This document shows, piece after piece, positions 32,091 to 39,499 of a stretch of DNA of 64,000 nt (position 1 is the stretch's first letter; the number at the start of each line of letters is the position of its first letter). Under the pieces are notes generated by a model that was not told the DNA's origin, ran no database searches, and saw only the letters and a list, made by a program, of their open reading frames with translations. Location: contig NZ_JARVWW010000021.1 of assembly GCF_029846715.1 (NCBI RefSeq), forward strand, positions 1 to 64,000, written 5' to 3'. The DNA is from Bradyrhizobium nivariense. Lineage in GTDB: Bacteria > Pseudomonadota > Alphaproteobacteria > Rhizobiales > Xanthobacteraceae. The translations under genes were made by a program, and so were the position numbers.

Positions 32091-34115
32091 ATGAACCTGG
32101 AGCAGCCAGCGAAGACCATCCTGATTTGCTCGTGTGAAGACACGATGCGGCTTGACGTGGCCGCGATCAAGCGCGGATGCGGCAATGGTGACATCAGGAG
32201 TTTTCGTCACCTGTGCGGCGCCGAGCTCGACCACTTTCGCGCATGCGCGAAGGCAGAAGGCCCTCTGACCGTTGCCTGTACGTATCAGCAATCCTTGTTT
32301 GCGGAGGAAGCCGGCGATCGTTCCGCGCCGATCGCTTTCGCGAACATTCGCGAGACGGCAGGCTGGTCGACCGAAGGCGCGCAGGCGGGCCCCAAAATGG
32401 CAGCGCTGCTCGCAGCCAGCGCCGTGCAGGCGCCCGATTATCCGCTGGTCACGCTTGCGAGCGACGGGGTCATCCTGATCTATGGCAGGGACGAGGCGGC
32501 GATCGAAGCCGGGGGGCTGCTTGCGGATCACCTCGATGTGACGGTGATGCTGAGGGAGCCGGGCGGGATCGTCTCGCCTGTGGCAGCGCCCTTCCCGGTT
32601 GTTAAGGGAACGATCCGTAATGCCAGAGGACATTTTGGCGCTTTCGAGCTCACCATCGACGACTACGCTCGCCCGCGCCCCTCCTCGCGCGATCGCTACG
32701 TCTTTGAAATTCCACGCAACGGCGCCACCTCGCGTTGCGACATCGTCCTTGACCTATCGGGAGAGAGACCGCTGTTTCAGGCGCATGATCTGCGCGACGG
32801 TTACCTGCGGGCCGACCCCAAGGATCCGGGCGCCATGCTCCGCGCCGTCCTAAGCGCGCGTGAACTTGTCGGGCGTTTCGATAAGCCTAAATATGTCGAG
32901 TTCACGCCCGATCTTTGCGCCCATTCGCGCTCGAATCTGATCGGCTGCCATCGCTGTCTTGATCTATGCCCCACGAATGCGATCACACCAGCCGGCAATC
33001 ATGTTGCCATCGATGCCGAGATTTGCGCCGGCTGCGGCCAATGTGCCGCCGCCTGTCCGACGGGCGCCGCATCCTACGCGTTGCCGCCCGCGGACACCCA
33101 GCTTCAGACCATCCGCGCCATGCTGCTCGCCTATCATCAGGCGGGCGGATCGAACCCCGTCCTGTTGCTACACGACCGCCAACACGGCACGCCGTTGATC
33201 GACGCGCTGGCGCGGCACGGGGATGGCCTGCCTGCCCACGTCATCCCTCTGGCCGTCAACGAGGTGACGCAGATCGGGCTTGAGGCTGTCATCGGCGCAT
33301 TTGCCTACGGAGCGACCGCGTTCCGGTTTTTGCTCCGCGGCAAGCCGCGGCATGACGTGACTGGACTGACCCAAACAATCAACATGGCAGAGACCATCCT
33401 TGCGGGCCTCGGATTTGAAGGGCGCCGGGTCACTGCGATCGAAACTGACGATCCGGATTCAATGTTGGAGCAACTGTGGGGCATCGAGCGACTTGCTGCG
33501 GTGAAGACGCCTGCGACGTTCAAGACGGTCGGCAAGCGGCGCGACCTGCTTCGCTTCGCGTTGAGCGAACTGCATCGCCTCGCGCCGAAGCCGGTCGACG
33601 TCATTGCCTTGCCTCAGGGCGCTCCGATTGGCGCAGTGAGCGTTGATACCGATGGATGCACGCTGTGCCTGTCCTGCGTTTCCGTCTGCCCGACGGGCGC
33701 ACTCCGCGACGATCCTGACCGCCCAGTGCTCAAATTCGTCGAAGATGCCTGCGTGCAATGCGGTCTCTGCCAGAGCACCTGTCCCGAGAAGGTCATCACG
33801 CTGAAGCCCCAGATCGATTTCCGCGCAGGCCGCGCGCCCGCGATTGTGATCAAAGAGGAAGAGCCTGCCCTTTGCATCCGCTGCGGCACGGCATTCGGCG
33901 TGAAGAGCACGATTGATCGCATCGCGGTCAAGCTCGAGGGCAGGCATTGGATGTATCCGGCGGGCGACAAGCGCCTCGACGCCATCAGGATGTGCGCGGA
34001 TTGCCGCGTGATCGTGATGAGCGAACAGCGATTCGATCCGTTTGAGGGCGTGCCAGAACGCGCGCCGCCCCGAACCACCGAGGATTATTTGCGCCGGCCG
34101 GACAGCAAGACGTAG
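32091..34115 (+). CDS. polyferredoxin of the formate dehydrogenase locus
   Basis: A 674-residue iron-sulphur protein, divergent from the FDH accessory operon. The N-terminal 200 residues (ILICSCEDTM, HLCGAELDHF, LTVACTYQQSLF) resemble the start of HdrA-type proteins. Two 4Fe-4S motifs follow near 290-330 (IGCHRCLDLCP and CAGCGQCAAACP). After a Rossmann-like middle comes a second pair near 525-565 (CTLCLSCVSVCP and CVQCGLCQSTCP). Last come CIRCG and CADC, a possible zinc site. It should be cytoplasmic (no signal). It may carry electrons for FDH maturation or link formate to another acceptor. AGG lies only a few bases before ATG, so an earlier start is possible. Confidence 0.85.
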   Translation: MNLEQPAKTILICSCEDTMRLDVAAIKRGCGNGDIRSFRHLCGAELDHFRACAKAEGPLTVACTYQQSLFAEEAGDRSAPIAFANIRETAGWSTEGAQAGPKMAALLAASAVQAPDYPLVTLASDGVILIYGRDEAAIEAGGLLADHLDVTVMLREPGGIVSPVAAPFPVVKGTIRNARGHFGAFELTIDDYARPRPSSRDRYVFEIPRNGATSRCDIVLDLSGERPLFQAHDLRDGYLRADPKDPGAMLRAVLSARELVGRFDKPKYVEFTPDLCAHSRSNLIGCHRCLDLCPTNAITPAGNHVAIDAEICAGCGQCAAACPTGAASYALPPADTQLQTIRAMLLAYHQAGGSNPVLLLHDRQHGTPLIDALARHGDGLPAHVIPLAVNEVTQIGLEAVIGAFAYGATAFRFLLRGKPRHDVTGLTQTINMAETILAGLGFEGRRVTAIETDDPDSMLEQLWGIERLAAVKTPATFKTVGKRRDLLRFALSELHRLAPKPVDVIALPQGAPIGAVSVDTDGCTLCLSCVSVCPTGALRDDPDRPVLKFVEDACVQCGLCQSTCPEKVITLKPQIDFRAGRAPAIVIKEEEPALCIRCGTAFGVKSTIDRIAVKLEGRHWMYPAGDKRLDAIRMCADCRVIVMSEQRFDPFEGVPERAPPRTTEDYLRRPDSKT

Positions 34116-34149
34116 GCGCGACGTCCCTCGTCCAGATTAGGGCCCTCGC

Positions 34150-35442
34150 CTATTGCGAGGTCGCCCGGGCCAGGAAGTCGGTCAGTGCGCGGCGGTCTTC
34201 GCCCGATCCGATGCGCTGCTCCGGCATCTTCGTTCCCGGCGTGTAGGCATTGGGCCCGACTTCAAACAGCTTAGCGACGGTCTCGGGGGTCCAGACGATA
34301 TCCATCGTCTTGAGCGCCTCGGAAAAACGATAGCCGGGGATCGAGGCGATTTTCCGCCCGAACACTCCGGCAAGCGTTGGCCCTGCGCGTTGCGGCTCCT
34401 TGTCCGACAGTGTGTGACAGGCAACGCAGGCGCGAAAGACATCGGCGCCATGATCGCCCGCATAGGCGGCCAGCGGATCCGCTGATGTCCCGAACAGGTT
34501 CGAACCGACCGGCTCACCGCTATGCACATTCCAGCGCCGGATCTTTCCGTCCGCACCTCCGGTCACGAGCGTTGCTGCATCATGCAGGAACACGACGGAC
34601 CAGACCGGGAAACCGGGTCCCACGAGTGTCCGCAACGCACTCCGCGACTTACGGTCCACAATGGCAACCGTGCCGTCGACGCCTGCAGCGGCGATCAGCA
34701 TCCCATCGTCGGAAAGCGCCAAAGCGACGATCGGTGCCGAGCCTGCGGCCACCTCGCCCGCCGGCTCTCCGTCCGCCGTCAGCATGCGCAGCTTGCCGTC
34801 AGCCCCTGCCACGACGATCTCGCCACCGGGCGCGATGGCGACGGCGTTCAATGGCGCCGGCAGTTCCACCATTTCAGGTCGGCCTTCCGGCAAGCGCCAG
34901 ATGCACAACGCACGATCATAGCCGACGCTCACGAGCGACATGCCGTCCGGAGCGAAGGCGACACCATTCACATTCTGCGCGTGAGCTTCGAACACCCGGG
35001 AGGCGCCATCAGCCAAGGACCAAAGGCGCACGGTACGGTCCCAAGAGGCCGAGGCGAGGCTCGATCCGTCCGGTGCCACGGCGAGTGCCACGATCGGACC
35101 GGTATGCCCCTCCAGGACTTGATCAGGCTGTTGCCGGCCGGCCGTCCATACCGCAAGCCGGGCATCGGCCCCGGCGGTGATCATGCGGCCGTCCTGCAGC
35201 AACGCAACGGCGTTAACGGCATCCGCATGATACCGCAGCACCTCCGCCGCCGTGTCGGTCTTCAGCGACCAGCGAATGCCGGACGTGTCGAAGCTACCCG
35301 ACAACAGGCTGTCGCCGTCAGCCGAAACGGCGAGCGCGCGGACGGGGCCGCCGTGACCCGCAAGCTGCGCGGGCGCCGCCGACGCAGCAACTAGCTCCAG
35401 GAGGGTTGCGGCGACCCGGACGCACGAAGCCCATCCCATCAA
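34150..35442 (-). CDS. WD40 beta-propeller fused to a class I cytochrome c
   Basis: A 430-residue exported protein. Residues 1-25 form a signal peptide. About seven WD40-type repeats cover roughly 28-325, for example GHGGPVRALAVSADGDSLL, GHTGPIVALAVAPDGSSLA and GGADGKIRRWNVHSGE. The last 105 residues are a cytochrome c: FRACVACHTLS (C-x2-C-H heme site), GPTLAGVFGRKIA, and TKMPEQR with the axial Met. This is a mono-heme cytochrome with a propeller that probably docks a partner. It is convergent with the polyferredoxin gene, 34 bases away, and 67 bases downstream of a small secreted protein on the same strand. Confidence 0.85.
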   Translation of the reverse strand: MMGWASCVRVAATLLELVAASAAPAQLAGHGGPVRALAVSADGDSLLSGSFDTSGIRWSLKTDTAAEVLRYHADAVNAVALLQDGRMITAGADARLAVWTAGRQQPDQVLEGHTGPIVALAVAPDGSSLASASWDRTVRLWSLADGASRVFEAHAQNVNGVAFAPDGMSLVSVGYDRALCIWRLPEGRPEMVELPAPLNAVAIAPGGEIVVAGADGKLRMLTADGEPAGEVAAGSAPIVALALSDDGMLIAAAGVDGTVAIVDRKSRSALRTLVGPGFPVWSVVFLHDAATLVTGGADGKIRRWNVHSGEPVGSNLFGTSADPLAAYAGDHGADVFRACVACHTLSDKEPQRAGPTLAGVFGRKIASIPGYRFSEALKTMDIVWTPETVAKLFEVGPNAYTPGTKMPEQRIGSGEDRRALTDFLARATSQ

Positions 35443-35509
35443 TCTCTGCCGACCATGCTTATGTCCGTGCCTTCAATGATGCCCGAAATAGATGTCCGCG
35501 GCACCACCT

Positions 35510-35770
35510 CTACTTCTCCGGCGCCACCACCTTCTTGGACGAGCCCTCGGGCGCCGCCTGCATCCCGGGCGGACTCTGGCCTTGCGGACTTTCGGCGGGC
35601 GCGCCGCCCGAACCCGTAGTGATCGGGCCCGTCCAGCCCTGTGGCTGCGGTTGGCCCTTCTCTTCGGAACGGGCCTGTGCTGCAGGCGACCCTGTCTTTC
35701 CAGACTTGGCGAGCGCACTATCGGAGGCCGCGACCGCTGCCAGGCACAGGATGGATGTCAGTGCCTTCAC
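35510..35770 (-). CDS. small secreted Pro/Gly-rich protein
   Basis: An 86-residue protein starting at GTG 35770, with GGGAGGATCACGCC ideally spaced upstream; a longer reading to 35863 lacks such a site. Residues 1-22 (VKALTSILCLAAVAASDSA) are a signal peptide. The mature part is low complexity: Lys/Ser, then Gln/Pro/Gly (KGQPQPQGWTGPITTG) and a KKVVAPEK end. No family is recognised. It is 67 bases upstream of the WD40-cytochrome c gene on the same strand and is probably cotranscribed; it could be a surface or heme-delivery partner. Confidence 0.6.
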   Translation of the reverse strand: MKALTSILCLAAVAASDSALAKSGKTGSPAAQARSEEKGQPQPQGWTGPITTGSGGAPAESPQGQSPPGMQAAPEGSSKKVVAPEK

Positions 35771-35940
35771 GGCGTGATCCTCCCTTGGAGCCCAGACTTC
35801 AACGAGGAAGGATCGAGATCGGTTCCTCGACGCGCACTTGGTTAGTTCGCCCATCGTCCGCATTCTTCACTTGAATGGCGGCCGCGCGGGTCCTAACTTT
35901 GGTGCGTTACGTCTTTGCTCGTCATGTCAAGGAAGACGGC

Positions 35941-36177
35941 ATGCAAGGGCAATCGAGACCATGGCTGCGGATGATCTCATGGCTACGCGCCGTGCGCGTG
36001 CTCTTGATCGCTCCGGATCCAGCCGCCCGAGAAGCTTCGCCCCTCCTCATCCTCACGGTCGTCGTGCTCATGCTGCTCCTCGCCATATTGGAAATGGATT
36101 TGCATAGCGCTGACCTTCAATCGCTGGGGTTAATGGGCGATGCATTTTCAATCGACCCTGTTTTCAAGAGCCCTTAA
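35941..36177 (+). CDS. small single-helix membrane protein
   Basis: A 78-residue protein with a basic N-terminus (WLRMISWLRAVRVLL), one hydrophobic helix (PLLILTVVVLMLLLAILEM) and a polar tail (DLHSADLQSLGLMG). The ribosome site is weak (GGAAGACGGC). I recognise no family. It is divergent from the small secreted gene and separated from it by 170 bases that may hold both promoters. Confidence 0.45.
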   Translation: MQGQSRPWLRMISWLRAVRVLLIAPDPAAREASPLLILTVVVLMLLLAILEMDLHSADLQSLGLMGDAFSIDPVFKSP

Positions 36178-36279
36178 AGTCGACAGCAACGGCGGGCGAA
36201 CTTGCGATCGTTCGTCACAGTTGCTCACAGGAAGCGGCATTGTTAGATGAGTACGGCTTGTAAGTGATGGAGGCTGCGC

Positions 36280-36402
36280 ATGAAGGCTTTTCTGCTCGGT
36301 TGCGCTGCAGCCGTTGTGATCGCAATTGCAGCAATGGCGCTCTTGGATCAGGTGCAGGAGCCCGTCGCCCGGGCGTTCGCTACAACCGGTGTGCGCCTAT
36401 AA
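36280..36402 (+). CDS. 40-residue rhizobial membrane peptide
   Basis: ATG 36280 follows GGAGGCTGCGC at good spacing and encodes MKAFLLGCAAAVVIAIAAM, then VQEPVARAFATTGVRL and a stop. Forty-residue proteins with this pattern (MKAFL helix, VQ...A..T..VRL end) are recalled as frequent in Bradyrhizobium genomes. One membrane helix or an uncleaved signal is predicted; the function is unknown. It falls below usual gene-calling length. Confidence 0.65.
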   Translation: MKAFLLGCAAAVVIAIAAMALLDQVQEPVARAFATTGVRL

Positions 36403-36565
36403 GGCCGCCCGCCGCAACAGGCACCGCGGCGGCCCCTTGGTGCTGGGCTACTATCTCCACGAGATGGAGTGCGGGCTTGGATGACATCGCGACAAGGGGA
36501 TCGGTTGTTGGAGCATTGATCACGCGCCAAGGACGGAATGCGGTCAGGCACATCAAGAACGACCG

Positions 36566-36775
36566 TTCTCTCAGGTGGCGATCGTGCTGTTCATGGCCGG
36601 TCTGGAGCAGCGCACCCTGCCCCGCGAGACGTTCAGCGGCATCCGCGAGAATATCAGCCCGACCATCACGGCGGCGGCAGTGATCCTGACGACGGTTTCA
36701 GTAGTCCTGCTCGCCACGATGGAGGCCTGCGGCGACGCGACGAACGGCTGGAGGATAACAAGCCTCGATCGAGGT
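36566..36775 (+). pseudogene. C-terminal relic of a polyamine-type ABC permease
   Basis: The + strand reads FSQVAIVLFMAGLEQRTLP and GIRENISPTITAAAVILTTVS before a one-base shift near 36730 moves the frame to LRRRDERLEDNKPRSR. The order F-x-x-V...F-x-x-G...T-L-P...I-R-x-x-I-x-P-T-I is the C-terminal end of PotC-type ABC permeases. Nothing of the other 200 residues is found upstream. The piece is thus a truncated, frameshifted leftover. Confidence 0.6.
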
Positions 36776-36810
36776 CGCCACCCCGTACTCACGCAAGCTC
36801 CCACCGAGCA

Positions 36811-37019
36811 TCATTGCGGCGGCTTCAGTTCGCCGGCGAGCCAGCCGACCGCATCCGTGTTCATCGGATCCACGACAAAGAGACAGTTTCAGTGCGCTCG
36901 CAGGTCGAACATTCGAAAGTGCGCTCTTCGATTCCTCTTTGGCCGGGAGAAATGCGAGCCAACCCCATCCGGTGCTTGCATACCGGACACATCGGGCGCT
37001 CGTTGGTCGAGGCAGTCAT
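36811..37019 (-). pseudogene. small Cys-rich (zinc ribbon-like) protein, frameshifted
   Basis: From ATG 37019 (GGAG upstream) the frame encodes RPMCPVCKHRMGLARISPG and ERTFECSTCERTE, two CxxC pairs that would bind one zinc, then goes off at SLSWIR. Restoring one T in the run at about 36885 gives VVDPMNTDAVGWLAGELKPPQ and a stop at 36811, the C-terminus I recall for this widespread small rhizobial protein. So one base seems lost, by mutation or sequencing error. Function is unknown. Confidence 0.65.
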
Positions 37020-37385
37020 CCATGGAACTCCTGGAGGAATGCAGCATGATACTTTCCGAACCAAGAGTCTTTAGCTTTTATAGCTTTTGTGCTCCCGCCC
37101 GCGTGCCAGGAGGAACGAGTCCAGTCGACCCGGGTTGACTCCACAGGTCCGCGCTCAAATGCGTGGCCTGCGTGGCTCCGCCCCCAAGCCCCCCACAAGC
37201 CCCCAAAGGCGGGGCTACGCTCATGCGAGCGTATCGGCTTCGAACATTGTCCCTTACGCCGTCAGAGGATTGAACTCCCGCGCTTACGCGGGATGAGGTC
37301 AGTCGTGAGCGCCGATTGTGGGTCAAACAACGCTGATCTACAACTCAGGCTTTTGTGCAGGATCTCGATGCAAGTGTGAAAACGC
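37020..37385. other. non-coding stretch
   Basis: I see no gene here. There is a GC-rich segment near 37180-37220 and a short hairpin (CCCGCG-CTTA-CGCGGG, about 37277-37292) without a T run. An imperfect 18-base palindrome, AGTCGACCCGGGTTGACT, lies near 37122. No tRNA fold was found. Confidence 0.4.
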
Positions 37386-37709
37386 TTACTCGGCGTCCAG
37401 AACCTCGACAAGTTCATAGAGATGGGGATCGATCTGATCGGTCAAGTTATCAAACTTACCCCACTCCTTACGAAAGCCCGGCGATTGGTGGGCAGAATGC
37501 AGCTGTTCGCGATTTTGCCATTGGATGTAGTTGACGATGCGCCGACCGTCGAGGCTTCGATGCAAGCTGATCGACACAAAGCCCGGCTGGCGCGCCATGA
37601 ATCGGGCTCGATCGGCCATCAGCGAGAGCGCCTCCTTCTGCTTGGCCGGTTCGGCTTCGACGATAGTGATCTGCGTGACTATCTGACTATCTGTTTGAAT
37701 ACGGGCCAT
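37386..37709 (-). CDS. antibiotic biosynthesis monooxygenase (ABM)-like protein
   Basis: A 107-residue protein of the dimeric alpha/beta-barrel group: IVTQITIVEAEPAKQKEAL (strand then helix), ARFMARQPGFVSISLHRSLDGRRIVNYIQWQNREQL (the family's central strands) and a C-terminal helix. ABM-like domains bind small quinones or act as dimers with heme or without a cofactor. The catalytic details cannot be read. ATG 37709 has AGGAGTGG upstream. It stands alone. Confidence 0.78.
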   Translation of the reverse strand: MARIQTDSQIVTQITIVEAEPAKQKEALSLMADRARFMARQPGFVSISLHRSLDGRRIVNYIQWQNREQLHSAHQSPGFRKEWGKFDNLTDQIDPHLYELVEVLDAE

Positions 37710-37879
37710 GAAACCACTCCTTCTGGGCTCAGGTTCCTCTTGAGCTCCCTCCGCCTCCAATGGTGCTCATTCCGAAGGTTTGAACGCCGGAGCGGTAGTA
37801 AGAGTTCAAATCGGGTACCATCTCAATCCGTGGTCAGGTTTTCGCATCCGGTCATTGGCATTTTTTGAGGAGGAACAAC

Positions 37880-38056
37880 ATGAAGCAACACATCCTCGAG
37901 CTCTTTACTCCCGGGTTGATTGACTGGAGTCCGCTCGTGGTGATCGGCAACGCGATGCCGCCCCGCGATCCTGATGAAGACGAAGATGACGATGAGGAAG
38001 AAGAAGAGGACCTCGCCGACGAACCGCCGGTCGTGCGCGAGCCAGACGAAGACTAG
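37880..38056 (+). CDS. small very acidic protein
   Basis: A 58-residue protein behind AGGAGGAACAAC. The first half is ordinary (MKQHILELFTPGLIDWSPLV); the second half is a run of Asp and Glu (about 20 of 28 residues). Such a tail may bind cations or basic partners. No family is recognised. It lies 40 bases before the GcrA-like gene on the same strand. Confidence 0.55.
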   Translation: MKQHILELFTPGLIDWSPLVVIGNAMPPRDPDEDEDDDEEEEEDLADEPPVVREPDED

Positions 38057-38095
38057 ACTAGCCGGTCGTTGGCAGCCGGCGTTATAGTATCTCCC

Positions 38096-38422
38096 ATGAG
38101 ATGGGATGAGAGAGACATAACGCTGCTCAAAGAACTCTGGGCATTGGGACACAGCGCCGCACAGATCGCGCGCGCACTCGGATGTAGCCGTAACGCAGTT
38201 TGCGGGAGGCTGACTCGATTGCGCCTGAAGCGTGGTCACAGGCCGCCAGCAGCAAAGCCCAGAATAAGACCAGTCCCGAAGCGAAGGCCTGCGTTGTCCG
38301 CCGCCTGTGCCAGCCCGGAGGAAAAGAAGGTATCGAAACCGCTGGAGAGGCAGCAGCCGAATGAACTCAGCAAGCGCCAGCTTTACGCCATGCTGGCTGA
38401 GGCGGTCAAGAATACGGGCTAA
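38096..38422 (+). CDS. GcrA-like regulator (short)
   Basis: A 108-residue protein whose N-terminal 45 residues are the GcrA DNA-binding domain: WDERDITLLKELWALGHSA, AQIARALGCSRNAVCGRL and RLRLKRG. A basic Pro-rich linker (KPRIRPVPKRRP) and a helical end follow. Caulobacter GcrA is about 170 residues and, with methylated DNA, activates cell-cycle genes through sigma-70. This shorter version lacks most of the sigma-interacting C-terminus and is probably a paralogue. Confidence 0.75.
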   Translation: MRWDERDITLLKELWALGHSAAQIARALGCSRNAVCGRLTRLRLKRGHRPPAAKPRIRPVPKRRPALSAACASPEEKKVSKPLERQQPNELSKRQLYAMLAEAVKNTG

Positions 38423-38445
38423 GGGCTCATCGCGACATACAGCAA

Positions 38446-38569
38446 GACCGGGACGCGGCGAGGCCGTCCTCAACGGCTGACTTGCGCTCGCGATCGCGCG
38501 TTGAGCGCGATCGAAGAGGACGGTTTTGACCGCCGGGGTGCGGAGATCGATGCCGAGAAATACGATCCT
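38446..38569 (-). pseudogene. N-terminal relic of a xylulokinase-type sugar kinase
   Basis: The reverse strand reads IVFLGIDLRTPAVKTVLFD, then AQRAIASASQPL and SPRPG before a stop. It matches the beginning of FGGY-family xylulokinases (LGIDLGTSAVK...SPRPGW). The substitutions R for G and P for S in the phosphate loop, and the loss of the other 450 residues, mark it as dead. The adjacent mutarotase gene and sugar ABC importer suggest a former sugar locus. Confidence 0.6.
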
Positions 38570-38661
38570 TGCAAATCGTGGACGTCGATATGGACGTCGG
38601 CACCGCAACGTCGGATAGTCAATCAATCCATGAAGCCTGATCTCGCCAAGGGAGACGCCGC

Positions 38662-39117
38662 ATGCTGAAATCGATCGATCCGCTCTTGAATGCGGATGTT
38701 CTCTATGCGCTGCGGTCCATGGGGCATGGCGACGATCTCGTGCTCTGCGACACGAACTTTCCGGCCGACGCGGTCGCGCGCCAGACTGTGCTGGGGCGGC
38801 TGTTGCGCATCGACAACGTCACCGCAAGCCGCGCCGCGCGCGCGATCCTTTCGGTGCTGCCGCTCGACAGCTTCGTGGATAAGCCGGCATCTCGCATGGA
38901 GATCGTCGGCCAGCCCAACGAAATTCCGGCTGTGCAGAGCGAGGTCCAGGCCGAACTCGATGCGGCGCAAGGCCGATCTTTTCCGATGGCCTCAGTCGAG
39001 CGCTTTGCATTCTACGAGCTTGCGAAGAGATCCTATTGCGTGATCCAGACCGGAGAGCGGCGCTTCTATGGTTGCTTCATCTTCAAGAAGGGCGTCATCC
39101 CGCCTGATGTGGCTTGA
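38662..39117 (+). CDS. RbsD/FucU family sugar mutarotase
   Basis: A 151-residue FucU-like protein: LLNADVLYALRSMGHGDDLVLCDTNFP carries the catalytic His and Asp (MGHGD) and is the family's most conserved segment. RMEIVGQPNEIP, ERFAFYELAKRSYCVIQTGERRFYG near the end are further landmarks. These enzymes interconvert alpha and beta anomers of sugars such as fucose or ribose so that kinases and transporters can work. The sugar ABC importer starts 382 bases downstream on the same strand. Confidence 0.88.
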   Translation: MLKSIDPLLNADVLYALRSMGHGDDLVLCDTNFPADAVARQTVLGRLLRIDNVTASRAARAILSVLPLDSFVDKPASRMEIVGQPNEIPAVQSEVQAELDAAQGRSFPMASVERFAFYELAKRSYCVIQTGERRFYGCFIFKKGVIPPDVA

Positions 39118-39499
39118 GGTAACAGCTCAAACCGTCTGGACGGCGGTACGGCTGCACGAAGCGTCTGACATAAAAACGATGTCGAGGTGATGTCGCGCTC
39201 GCGGAACCTGCTCATTCACGGTCACCGCGACGATGATCGGCGCTGCGCAGCCTCGATCATCTTGCAGCGCGGCATTTGCGAAGACTCCGCGCATCGTTCA
39301 CGCATCGACGGCACGCGCGGCCTCGAATTCACGCGCATTCGTTGACTTTGATATGCGCCGCTGCATACTCGAAGCGGCCTCTGCCGCCGTCGCCACGACG
39401 CGGAAGTCCGCCGAGCGTCGCGTTATCGAGGTGCTCGGGCGAAGTGGGCTTCACAAAAGAGGGTCACGCCAAGAAGGTCAAAAACGGGAGGGTATCGCG
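39118..39499. other. intergenic region upstream of the sugar ABC importer
   Basis: No supported gene is present. The region should contain the promoter of the importer operon. An open frame runs through it in phase with the binding protein (from 39233), but its composition is Ala/Arg/Ser-rich and without family character, so I take GTG 39500 as the true start. No operator palindrome was evident. Confidence 0.4.
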
